In this document: positions 1 through 7,400 of the stretch, piece by piece
How the letters are laid out: each line of letters starts with the position of its first letter
How positions within the stretch are numbered: position 1 is the stretch's first letter
DNA from: CAVAWX01 sp963614215
GTDB lineage: Bacteria; Actinomycetota; Coriobacteriia; Coriobacteriales; QAMH01
Direction of reading: 5' to 3'
Assembly (NCBI GenBank): GCA_963614215.1
Contig: CAVECB010000030.1
Location: 1-21,920, forward strand
Length of the DNA: 21,920 nt
Made by a program: the position numbers and the translations under genes
Notes under the pieces: generated by a model
Told to the model about the DNA's origin: nothing
What the model saw: the letters and a program-made list of their open reading frames with translations, nothing else
Databases searched by the model: none

Positions 1-193
1 TGTCGCCCGCCGCATCGGCAGGCACATCGGCAGGCAAACCCGCGACCGCAACGCCAGTCTCCTCGTCTTGCCCGCCGTCTTGCGCAAACGCGCATGGCGC
101 GAAGGCCAGCACAAGCGCACAGGCCAAACAGGCCAGACAGGCAAGCAGGACGGCACGTGTTTTCCCAGATTGAAAGGCGTGGTGCGAAGTCAT
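1..193 (-). CDS. Exported protein, N-terminal fragment (cut by window edge)
   Basis: An open minus frame starts at ATG 193 and stays open to base 1, giving 64 residues with no stop, so the gene continues beyond the left edge. The start is supported by a purine-rich ribosome site (AGAAGGGGA) about 8 bases upstream. The product begins MTSHHAFQSGKTR, followed by a hydrophobic Leu/Ala/Cys core (about residues 14-31) and a probable signal peptidase I site AFA|QD near residue 37. The visible mature part is acidic and Ala/Pro/Asp-rich. A LLAC sequence at residues 16-19 resembles a lipobox but comes too early in the hydrophobic core. The gene is divergent from modA. Function is unknown because the catalytic or binding part is not in view; only secretion can be supported. 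Confidence 0.7.
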   Translation of the reverse strand, partial: MTSHHAFQSGKTRAVLLACLACLACALVLAFAPCAFAQDGGQDEETGVAVAGLPADVPADAAGD

Positions 194-485
194 GCGGCAT
201 TCCCCTTCTCGAAGCAAAACAACTCGCCACATAGTAGCAGTCTCGCGCATGTCCCCGTACGAGAAATAGCGCCCGGGACGGGTCGTCGCGGTGAAAAACC
301 CGCCGAACAAAAGTGGGCGCCGTACCCCCCCCCTGAACCTCCCCGCGCTCCCTCGCACCGCAAATTCAGACACATTCATCTATGAGAAGATGCGAAATCT
401 TGTAAAACCAATCCCACTAAGTATAATCTACGTCGAATCGTGTGCGTGAAAAGGGCGCGTGCACACCCGACACAAGGGGGTTTTC
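194..485. other. Divergent intergenic region upstream of modA
   Basis: This 292-base gap separates the left-edge exported gene (minus) from modA (plus). It holds the modA promoter (400-427), a possible minus-strand -10 (TACTAT, complement of 231-236) with no good -35, and a run of nine C at 325-333. I saw no palindrome resembling a ModE operator, and no structure that I could match to a molybdenum-cofactor riboswitch. Confidence 0.6.
400..427 (+). promoter_or_regulatory. Sigma-70-type promoter of the modABC operon
   Basis: A perfect -10 TATAAT (422-427) lies 16 bases after a -35 TTGTAA (400-405). Transcription would start near 434, leaving about 52 bases of leader before the modA ATG at 486. 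The local sequence is AT-rich against a GC-rich background. This is the only convincing promoter upstream of the three mod genes. Confidence 0.75.
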
Positions 486-1385
486 ATGGACAAGAGGAAG
501 TTTGGCAAGGTGCTCGTAAGCGGCGTTGTTGCCTGCGGGCTGGTTGCCGCAATAGGCTTGGCTGGCTGCTCCGGCTCGAACAGCTCCAGCTCTTCGGACA
601 AGTCCTCCAGCAGCTCCAGCTCTAGCTCCAGCTCGTCGAGCACCACCAGCGCAGCGGCCGTCGAGCTGCAGGTCTACGCGGCCAACTCGCTGCAAAAGGC
701 CCTGCCCGAGGTGCAGGACCTCTACACCAAGGCAAACAGCAACGTCACCTTCAAAGACACGCAGTTCGAGGCCTCCGGCACGCTCGTGAAGAAGATCCAA
801 GAGGGCGCCGACGTGGACGTCCTTATCACCGCCTCGAAAGGCTCGATGGACGACGCGGCCGACTACATCACCACCGACACGCGCAAAAACATGTTCACCA
901 ACGACCTGATCATCGTGAAGAAGGCCGGCGCCGACGTGAACATCAGCTCCATTGCCGACGTGGCCCACGCCAACGGCAAGATCGCCATCGGCGAGGCCTC
1001 CTCGGTGCCCGCCGGCAAGTACGCCAACCAGGCGCTCGCCTCGGTCGGCCTCTACACGGGCGGCACGGACGGCGTGGACGGCACCTACGACGCGTCCATC
1101 GCCGACAGGATCGACCTGTGCGACAAGGTGGGCACCGTCGCGCAGCACGTGGCCTCCGGCGACGCGGTCGTGGGCTTCATCTACACCTCCGACCTGTACC
1201 GCTACGAGGGCGTCGAGACGGCCTACACCTGCCCGGCCGACTCGCACAAGACCATCCAGTACCCCGGCGCCGTGCTGAAGAACTCGACCAAGTCCGAAGA
1301 GGCCAAGAAGTTCCTCGAGTTCTGCATGACCGATCCGAGTGCGCAGGAGGTCTTCTCCAGGTACGGCTTCCAGCTGGCCGAATAG
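486..1385 (+). CDS. modA: Molybdate ABC transporter substrate-binding lipoprotein ModA
   Basis: Extracellular solute-binding lipoprotein of 299 residues that should capture molybdate (possibly tungstate) and deliver it to ModB/ModC. ATG 486 is chosen over GTG 459 because AAGGGGG (474-480) sits 5 bases upstream. Residues 1-27 form a lipoprotein signal ending in the lipobox LAGC with Cys28. A Ser-rich linker (about 29-55) follows, then the ModA-type binding domain (60-299). Family landmarks visible are YAANSLQKAL (64-73, oxyanion-contacting Ser), EASGTLVKKIQEGADVDVL (95-113), IAIGEASSVPAGKYA (167-180) and the GFIYTSDL segment with Tyr233. Length and motif order fit ModA rather than a sulfate-binding protein. 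It is first in a modABC operon; a hairpin follows before modB. Molybdate versus tungstate preference cannot be decided from sequence. Confidence 0.93.
   Translation: MDKRKFGKVLVSGVVACGLVAAIGLAGCSGSNSSSSSDKSSSSSSSSSSSSSTTSAAAVELQVYAANSLQKALPEVQDLYTKANSNVTFKDTQFEASGTLVKKIQEGADVDVLITASKGSMDDAADYITTDTRKNMFTNDLIIVKKAGADVNISSIADVAHANGKIAIGEASSVPAGKYANQALASVGLYTGGTDGVDGTYDASIADRIDLCDKVGTVAQHVASGDAVVGFIYTSDLYRYEGVETAYTCPADSHKTIQYPGAVLKNSTKSEEAKKFLEFCMTDPSAQEVFSRYGFQLAE
577..655 (+). repeat. Low-complexity Ser-codon tract in modA
   Basis: This part of modA encodes the flexible linker between the lipidated cysteine and the binding domain, including 13 serines in a row (residues 40-52). Four imperfect copies of the hexamer AGCTCN (612-635: AGCTCC, AGCTCT, AGCTCC, AGCTCG) are visible. 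Such linkers hold the binding domain away from the membrane. The hexamer repeat could change length by replication slippage without breaking the frame. Confidence 0.75.
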
Positions 1386-1670
1386 GCACCGGCACACCGC
1401 AGGTTCGAAACAGCGAGGCTGCAAGCCGCATGAAGGGTAAAAAGGGGCGTCGCGCACCGGCATGGACGCGGCGCCCTTCCCTTTTCCCCGCAGCTTTTCC
1501 GCCTTTCTCTTTTCGTTTTTCTACCCCGCGCCTCCGCGCGCGAGGGCGCTTCACCGCATGCGGCACCGTAAGCGTCCCCGCCCGCAGATGCGCACCTCGT
1601 CCGACCACACACACCGTCCGGCGCGCACCGCAAGCCCTCTTGCCCCGCCGCCACGTAGAAAGGCACGAGC
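1386..1670 (+). other. modA-modB spacer
   Basis: This 285-base spacer holds the hairpin at 1445-1476 and a short perfect palindrome, CCGCATGCGG, at 1554-1563. The modB ribosome site AGAAAGG (1657-1663) ends 7 bases before its ATG. No second promoter, small gene or riboswitch could be supported. Confidence 0.5.
1445..1485 (+). terminator. Hairpin between modA and modB (terminator or attenuator)
   Basis: GGGCGTCGCG (1445-1454) pairs with CGCGGCGCCC (1467-1476), ten base pairs with one G-U and a 12-base loop, followed by a broken T-rich run (TTCCCTTTT). It lies about 60 bases after the modA stop and about 195 bases before modB. With no clear promoter seen in 1477-1657, partial read-through giving more ModA than ModBC is the likely role, as is common for binding-protein transporters. 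Confidence 0.5.
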
Positions 1671-3260
1671 ATGAAACACGCAAGCACAGACCCCGCCGCA
1701 CGGCGCCCGCGCATCATCGCGGCCATCGCCGCCCTCTGCTGCCTTGCCGCGCTCGTCGGCGCATGGGCGCTGCCAAACAACGCGAGCGCCAACAGCTCCT
1801 CGGCGGCCAGCCAGCAAATCCCTGCCCAGTCGGTGAAGATGGACGGCGTGGACTTCGGCATACAGGACTTCGAGCGCGTGCAGACGGGCTTCAAGAAGAA
1901 ATACGAGGGTAACGACCTGGGATTTGTCTTTCCCATGGGGCAAGACCAGTCGGGGTGCCTCACGCTTGCCTCGACGGGCAAGAGCATCCTTGTCTACGTG
2001 CCGCCCGAAGCCGCAAAGGCCGCAGGGTTTGACGCCTCAGATGAAAACGACTGCATGAACCTGGAAAAGATGCTCCAGACGGCAGATGACGTGCTCTTCA
2101 ACGGGGGCACGAAACTTTCGTCGCTGTCGACGCCGTGGGTGTTCACGAGCGAACAAAGCTACGAGCAAGACGGCATCGTCTACCGCTTCGACACCGAGAT
2201 CGAAAGCGGGTACTACTATCTTGTGTGCGCAGGCGAGGGCGCCACCAACAGCAAGACCTGCGCCGAGTTCGTCTTGCGCGGCCAGCTCCTGCCCGCCTCC
2301 CAGGTAATCGTCGCGGAAAGCGGCGGGTGGTTTGCCGACCTCATGAGCTTCCTCGACCCGGCCAACCTCGACTACCGGCCGCTGTGGGTCTCGCTTAAAA
2401 CCTCGTTCGTGGCGATGGTTTTCATCTTCGTCTTCGGCCTGCTCGTCGCGTGGCGCGCCATGCATGTGAAGAGCCGCTGGAAGGGCGTGTTCGACTCCAT
2501 CTTCACCATCCCGATGGTCTTGCCGCCGACGGTGTGCGGCTTCATCTTGCTCGTGCTCTTGGGGCAGTCGAGCTGGACGGGCCAGTGGCTCATCGAGCAC
2601 GGCATCTCGCTTGTCTTCACCTGGCCTGCCGCCGTGATCGCGGCCGTGGTTGTGGGGTTTCCGCTGATGTATCGCACGGCACTCGGCGCGTTCGAATCGC
2701 TCGACGAAAACATGCTCGACGCGGCGCGCACCTTAGGGTGGTCGGAGCGGCGCATCTTCGGGCGCCTCATGCTGCCGCTGGCCTGGCCGTCGATTGCCTC
2801 GGGACTTGTGTTGGCCTTCGCGCGTGCCATGGGCGAGTTCGGCGCAACGCTGTTCGTGGCCGGCAACTTCGCGGGCAGCACGCAGACCATGCCCATCGCC
2901 ATCTACTTCGCATGGATGGGCAACAACACCGCCGTGGCAGTGTTTTGGGTCGTCGTGGTCATCATCATCAGCTTCGTGATCATTCTCATCATCAACATCT
3001 ACTCCGCGCACGTGGCGCGCTACCGCAGCGCAGGCGGCAAGCTCGCGAGCAAGGCTAAGGGCACCGACATGGAGCTGGGCAACGCAGCGGCCGACACTGC
3101 GGGGCTGTTGCTGGACCGCGAGATGGCGGCCGAGCTTTTGGGCGTGGCGCCGGACGCAAAAAAGCGCGCGCCGAACAGGGGCGCAGCACGCGAAAAAACA
3201 GCAGGTGAAGCCGCTGTTTGCGACGTTGTGCGAGACGTCGACGACGGAAAGGAGGCGTGA
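1671..3260 (+). CDS. modB: Molybdate ABC transporter permease ModB with an extra N-terminal exported domain
   Basis: Membrane permease of a molybdate importer, 529 residues where a plain ModB has about 230. Residues 14-34 are a signal-anchor helix. Residues about 35-232 form an extra extracytoplasmic domain with four cysteines (96, 128, 186, 197) that I do not recognise. The permease core follows (about 236-450): several hydrophobic helices and the ATPase-docking EAA loop at 350-373 (DAARTLGWSERR...LPLAWP), then AFARAMGEFGATLF and the PIAIYFAWM helix typical of ModB/CysT permeases. Residues about 455-529 are a hydrophilic, charged C-terminal tail, also atypical. AGAAAGG 7 bases before ATG 1671 supports the start. 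The stop lies just after the modC Shine-Dalgarno, so the two are probably translationally coupled. The core assignment is firm; the function of both extensions is unknown. Confidence 0.9.
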   Translation: MKHASTDPAARRPRIIAAIAALCCLAALVGAWALPNNASANSSSAASQQIPAQSVKMDGVDFGIQDFERVQTGFKKKYEGNDLGFVFPMGQDQSGCLTLASTGKSILVYVPPEAAKAAGFDASDENDCMNLEKMLQTADDVLFNGGTKLSSLSTPWVFTSEQSYEQDGIVYRFDTEIESGYYYLVCAGEGATNSKTCAEFVLRGQLLPASQVIVAESGGWFADLMSFLDPANLDYRPLWVSLKTSFVAMVFIFVFGLLVAWRAMHVKSRWKGVFDSIFTIPMVLPPTVCGFILLVLLGQSSWTGQWLIEHGISLVFTWPAAVIAAVVVGFPLMYRTALGAFESLDENMLDAARTLGWSERRIFGRLMLPLAWPSIASGLVLAFARAMGEFGATLFVAGNFAGSTQTMPIAIYFAWMGNNTAVAVFWVVVVIIISFVIILIINIYSAHVARYRSAGGKLASKAKGTDMELGNAAADTAGLLLDREMAAELLGVAPDAKKRAPNRGAAREKTAGEAAVCDVVRDVDDGKEA

Positions 3261-3265
3261 GGGCC

Positions 3266-4342
3266 ATGGGGCTGCAGGTAGACATCAAAAAAGAGCTCGC
3301 AAACTTCACCCTCGACGTGCATTTCGAAGCCGGCGCCGAGACCTTGGGCTTTCTGGGGGCATCGGGCTGCGGCAAAAGCTACACGTTGCGCTGCATCGCC
3401 GGCGTGGAAACCCCAGACGAGGGGCGCATAGTGGTAAACGACCGCGTCTTCTTCGACAGCGCGAAGGGCATCAACTTAAAACCGCAGCAACGCAAGACCG
3501 CCCTGCTGTTTCAAAACTACCAGCTCTTCCCCAACATGACCGTCGAACAAAACGTCGCGGCTGGCATGGACGCCGGACTGGAGCGCGGCGCGCGCGAGGA
3601 GGCCGTGGGCAAGTACCTCGCCTTGTTCAACCTACAGGGATTCGAGAAGCGCTATCCATTGCACCTTTCGGGCGGTCAGCAGCAGCGCGTGGCGCTCGCG
3701 CGCATGCTCGCAGCACAGCCCCAAATCCTCATGCTCGACGAGCCGTTTTCCGCGCTCGACGCGCACCTGAAAAGCGCGCTGGAGCAAAACCTGCTCGACC
3801 TGTTCGATGTGTACCCGTCCACCATCCTCTACGTCAGCCACGACATCGACGAGGCTTTTCGCTTTTGCGACCGCATCGCCGTGGTGAACGAGGGCAAGAT
3901 AGTGGACATGGGGCCGACCTCGCAAATCGTCGACCATCCGGCCTGCCGCGCGACCATACGCCTGTCGGGCTGCAAGAACATCTCGGCGGCTCGCAAGGTG
4001 GACGACCACCATGTCGAGGCGCTTGACTGGGGCGTCACGCTGCACGTGCAAAAAGGCTCTGTCGTGCCCGACGACGTGCGCTACCTAGGGGTGCGCGCCT
4101 TCTACCTGCGCCGAATTGAACCCGGGCGCGGGCGCGAGAACGCCTACGACATGCGCGTGCATCGCGTCTCGGACAGCCGCTTCGAGCGCACGGTGATGCT
4201 CACGCCGCCATCCGGCAACGAGGCTGCACGCATACAGTGGAAGGTAGACAAGCTGGCCACGCCCGCCGACGAACTGCCCGAGCCGGGCGACGTGCTGCGC
4301 ATGCACTTCGACGCCAACAAGCTCTATCTCGTCTCCAGCTGA
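3266..4342 (+). CDS. modC: Molybdate ABC transporter ATP-binding protein ModC
   Basis: Cytoplasmic ATPase that powers ModB; 358 residues, the usual ModC size. In order: Walker A GASGCGKSY (31-39), Q-loop FQNYQLFP with Gln83, signature LSGGQQQR (134-141), Walker B ILMLDEPFSALD (154-165), and switch His192 in YVSHDIDEA. A C-terminal region (about 235-358), ending DVLRMHFDANKLYLV, fits a TOBE/Mop-like regulatory domain. Tyr follows the P-loop Ser where Thr is common; related Gram-positive proteins also vary here, so activity is not in doubt. ATG 3266 is preferred because AAAGGAGG (3248-3255), inside the end of modB, lies 10 bases upstream. GTG 3257, which overlaps the modB stop, is only 1 base from it. 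Confidence 0.93.
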   Translation: MGLQVDIKKELANFTLDVHFEAGAETLGFLGASGCGKSYTLRCIAGVETPDEGRIVVNDRVFFDSAKGINLKPQQRKTALLFQNYQLFPNMTVEQNVAAGMDAGLERGAREEAVGKYLALFNLQGFEKRYPLHLSGGQQQRVALARMLAAQPQILMLDEPFSALDAHLKSALEQNLLDLFDVYPSTILYVSHDIDEAFRFCDRIAVVNEGKIVDMGPTSQIVDHPACRATIRLSGCKNISAARKVDDHHVEALDWGVTLHVQKGSVVPDDVRYLGVRAFYLRRIEPGRGRENAYDMRVHRVSDSRFERTVMLTPPSGNEAARIQWKVDKLATPADELPEPGDVLRMHFDANKLYLVSS

Positions 4343-4348
4343 AAGGCG

Positions 4349-4377
4349 CCCCTCGCCGGCAAAGAAAAGGTGAGGGG
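4349..4377. terminator. Hairpin directly after modC
   Basis: CCCCTCGCC (4349-4357) pairs with GGTGAGGGG (4369-4377), nine pairs with one G-U and an A-rich 11-base loop, starting 7 bases after the modC stop. No T-run follows on the plus strand, so this is a GC-type terminator candidate or an mRNA 3' stabiliser. Confidence 0.4.
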
Positions 4378-4437
4378 GCGGCGCGCATAGAAGCGGGCGG
4401 CGCGCGAGCAAGCAGATGCCGCCGTCTGGGCAAAGCA

Positions 4438-4466
4438 CGCCCCCGCATCCGCATGACGCGGGGGCG
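4438..4466. terminator. Bidirectional hairpin between convergent modC and the giant surface gene
   Basis: CGCCCCCGC (4438-4446) pairs perfectly with GCGGGGGCG (4458-4466) around an 11-base loop. It sits 12 bases past the stop of the minus-strand giant gene and about 95 bases past modC, where convergent transcripts would meet. There is no strong T-tract on either side, but the stem is nine GC pairs. It is probably a shared terminator. Confidence 0.55.
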
Positions 4467-4477
4467 CAAAGCTGCAG

Positions 4478-7400
4478 CTACTTGCTGGCCGTCTTGATTT
4501 TGCTCTCAACACTTGTCGAAACCGCCGAGGTGCCGCCGAAGATGTAGCAGCTCTTCTCCAGCTTGTCCTTGTACACCTTCACCACGTTGTTCACGTTGTT
4601 GTTGTTGCCATCGTCGGCCAATATTAGGATCGAGTTCTTGGATCCACACAGCGCCGCGCCCGCAAGCGCGTCGTAATAGGCTCTGCCAGTGGCCACGCCC
4701 ATATGGGCGACCTCCATGCCCTCCTTAATGCAGAAGTCGGCGATCTTGCGGCTGGTGCCGTAGGCCGTGTTGCCCCAGAGGCGCTCCTTCTTGGTCGTCA
4801 CCTGGCTCTCCACGGAAGAGGCCACGGCCGCCGTGCCGCCCGCGATGATGGTACGCTCGAATTTGCCGTTCTTGATGGCCTTGGAGCTGGTATCGGCCAG
4901 CGTGCCAGGCTTGCCCTTCGCAAGGAAGATGGGCGCCTTCTTCGCGTAGGCGTACGGCGCGATGGACAGGGCATCTTGATAGCCGGATGCCGTGGCCACT
5001 ATGGCGTCTGTACCCCAGCCGCTGCCCACCTTCTTGCCGCGCTCGTAAATTTTGTTCGCGGTGCCGATAGCGGTGTTGCCCGCCACGCGCTCGACGCTCG
5101 AAACCCCGCTGAGCTTCTTTATCTGGTTGAACGTGTTGGCCGAGACCGCCGAGGTGCCGCCCACGACGATGACGTTTTTCACCTTCTTTGCCGTGATGAG
5201 TTTGGCTGTCGTGTCGGTGAGCTTGTCCGGTGCGGTCATGAGGATCGGGCAGCCCAAAAGGCCGGCCAGGCCAGACGCGGACAGCGCATCGTAGTAGCCG
5301 GCTGTCGTGGCCACGATGGCGTAGTCGCTCTTGTCCCACCCCTCGTTCACGATCTGCTTCATCGTGCCGATGGCCGTGTTGCCCGCGAGGCGCTTCCACG
5401 CGTCCGCGCCGGCGCCCTTGATGGTGAAGGTAACCTTCTGCGTGCCGGTGTAGTTGCCCTTGCCCGTGATGGTCACGGTCGCGGTGCCGGGCCGAACGTT
5501 GTTCGCATACGACAGCGTGTAGTCGCTGCTCGCGACCAGCGTGCACCCATCCATCGTAACGGCCGGTTTCGGCGTGACAGCCTTGCCGGTGTAGGCCTGC
5601 GCGGCAATCTGGGCCACCTTTACGTTCGCGACGTCGGCGCACACCACCGGCACGGGCACGTTCATGGTGATGGTGCGCGTGCCCGCGTCCCAGCCGGAAT
5701 ACGAGCTGTAGTCTTCCGTGCCCGCCGCAGGCCCGTACACCGCCTTGTAGCCGGTGTTCACCACCGTGGGCGTCTTCGCCGCATCCGCGCTATCCCATGC
5801 CCATCCGGCAGGCAGCTTGATGTCGCCCACCTTGGCACTCGGGCTGTAGGTCCGCTCGGCAATGTCGGGCTCTTCCACCGTGCCGAGCTTCTTCGTCGTC
5901 ACCGACTCGTTGGCACCCGGCAAATAGGTCGCGCCCTCGTGGTTGGCGTCGTCTGCGACGCGTGCGAAGATGTAGTACTCGGTCTCGGGGGAAAGGCCGG
6001 AAAAACTCGTCGAGAACTGCCAGCCGGACTCCGGCACAGAGGAGCTCGAGGTGCTGACGGCATACTCCAGCCTGTCGGCATCCACACCCGTCACGGCAGG
6101 CGGCGTGACGATAAAGCCCGTGGCCGCCAGGTTCCCGGCAGTCACAGCAGGCGCACCTTCAATCGCCACCTGCACCTTGGCCACCTCGATTTGCACCGTG
6201 TTGGACGTCGCCTCGTTCGTGTCGGCACCCGAGCCTGTCTTCACCTTGCAATAGAAGGAGTAGCTGCCTGCGTCGCGGCCTTCCGGCAGCACATACGTGG
6301 CATCCGTCGCCCCATCGATGGCCGCTCCTTCCGTGCCGCCATCCGCGATTTCGTACCACTGGTAGCTCGCATCAGACACCGTAGGCGTCGTCGCAACACT
6401 TGCCGCAAGCGAGCCTGCCGCGTACCCGTAGACGCCGGACGCGCCTGTCGCCTCGGCAGACAGCGGGACGGCGGTCCACTTCGCGTAGACGGTCTGGTTG
6501 GCATCGAGCGTCTTCGTGAAGTTGAACTCGTTGCCTTCCGTGCAGCCCTCGTCGGCGTACCAGCCGTCGAAGACATACCCCGCCTTGTGGGGCGCGGCCG
6601 GCTGCGTGGGCGTCGTGCCCGCCTCGACGGTCTGCGCGGCCACCTCCGAGCCGCCCTTGGAGTTGAAGCTAAGCGTGGTCGTGGGCACGATGATGCGCAC
6701 CGTGTCCGCGCCGGATGCCGAACGGTTGCCCGCATAGGCGGCGCTGTTGTCCTTGTTGTAGTCGCCGGATATGCCAAGGAAGGTGCGCAGACAACCGGAT
6801 GTCACATAGACGTGGTCGGTCTCGCCGCAACTCTCGGCCACCTCAACAGCCGTCGTCTCGCCCGAGTAGACGTCTCCCGCATAACTTAAGGCAAGCGAGG
6901 GCGTCACGTCGATGGGGTTCGTCGTGATGAACTGGTTGGCCTTGTCGTTGGGGTAGAACTTGCCGGCCTTCATATCGCCCCAGCTGATGGAGAGGTTCGG
7001 GAAGAAGCCGCCATTTTGGCCAACCGTCACGCTATAGCTGTCGGCGGCTTCAAAACCGCTGCCGGCAGCCGCGATAATATCGGCGATCGCCACACTTTGT
7101 TTCGTGACGAAAGACCGGGCCTCACCTTCCGCGTAGAACTGCATGTAGAGCGGGTTCGTATTCACAATGTTGCGCATCTGCGCATCGGTCACGGTCGTCT
7201 CGCGGAACACCGTCGAGCCGGCCGCATCGGAGACGACCTGCACTTTCACACTGTAGTCGTTGGCGTACTTTGCATAGAGGGTGGTATCGGAGGAGACCTG
7301 CGTCTTGTCCAGCGCAAACGCCGCGCTATCGCTGCATTGCGGATCCGTGTACCAGCCTACGAAATCCGCGCCGTTTACCTGCGAGACGTTCGGCGCCGCA

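Noticed and set aside
68..385. 105-codon plus-strand open frame near the left edge
   Set aside because: It overlaps the signal-peptide gene on the opposite strand and the divergent regulatory region; composition is not protein-like.
194..485. ModE operator or molybdenum-cofactor riboswitch upstream of modA
   Set aside because: I looked for the ModE-type palindrome and a conserved multi-stem leader but saw neither; the leader after the promoter is only about 52 bases.
3218..3265. Longer modC start, or GTG 3257 overlapping the modB stop
   Set aside because: The extra residues are Arg-rich and lie inside modB; AAAGGAGG is correctly spaced only for ATG 3266.
4703..6889. 728-codon plus-strand open frame opposite the giant gene
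   Set aside because: Arg/Gly/His-rich translation with no domain or ribosome site; a GC-rich antisense shadow of a well-supported gene.
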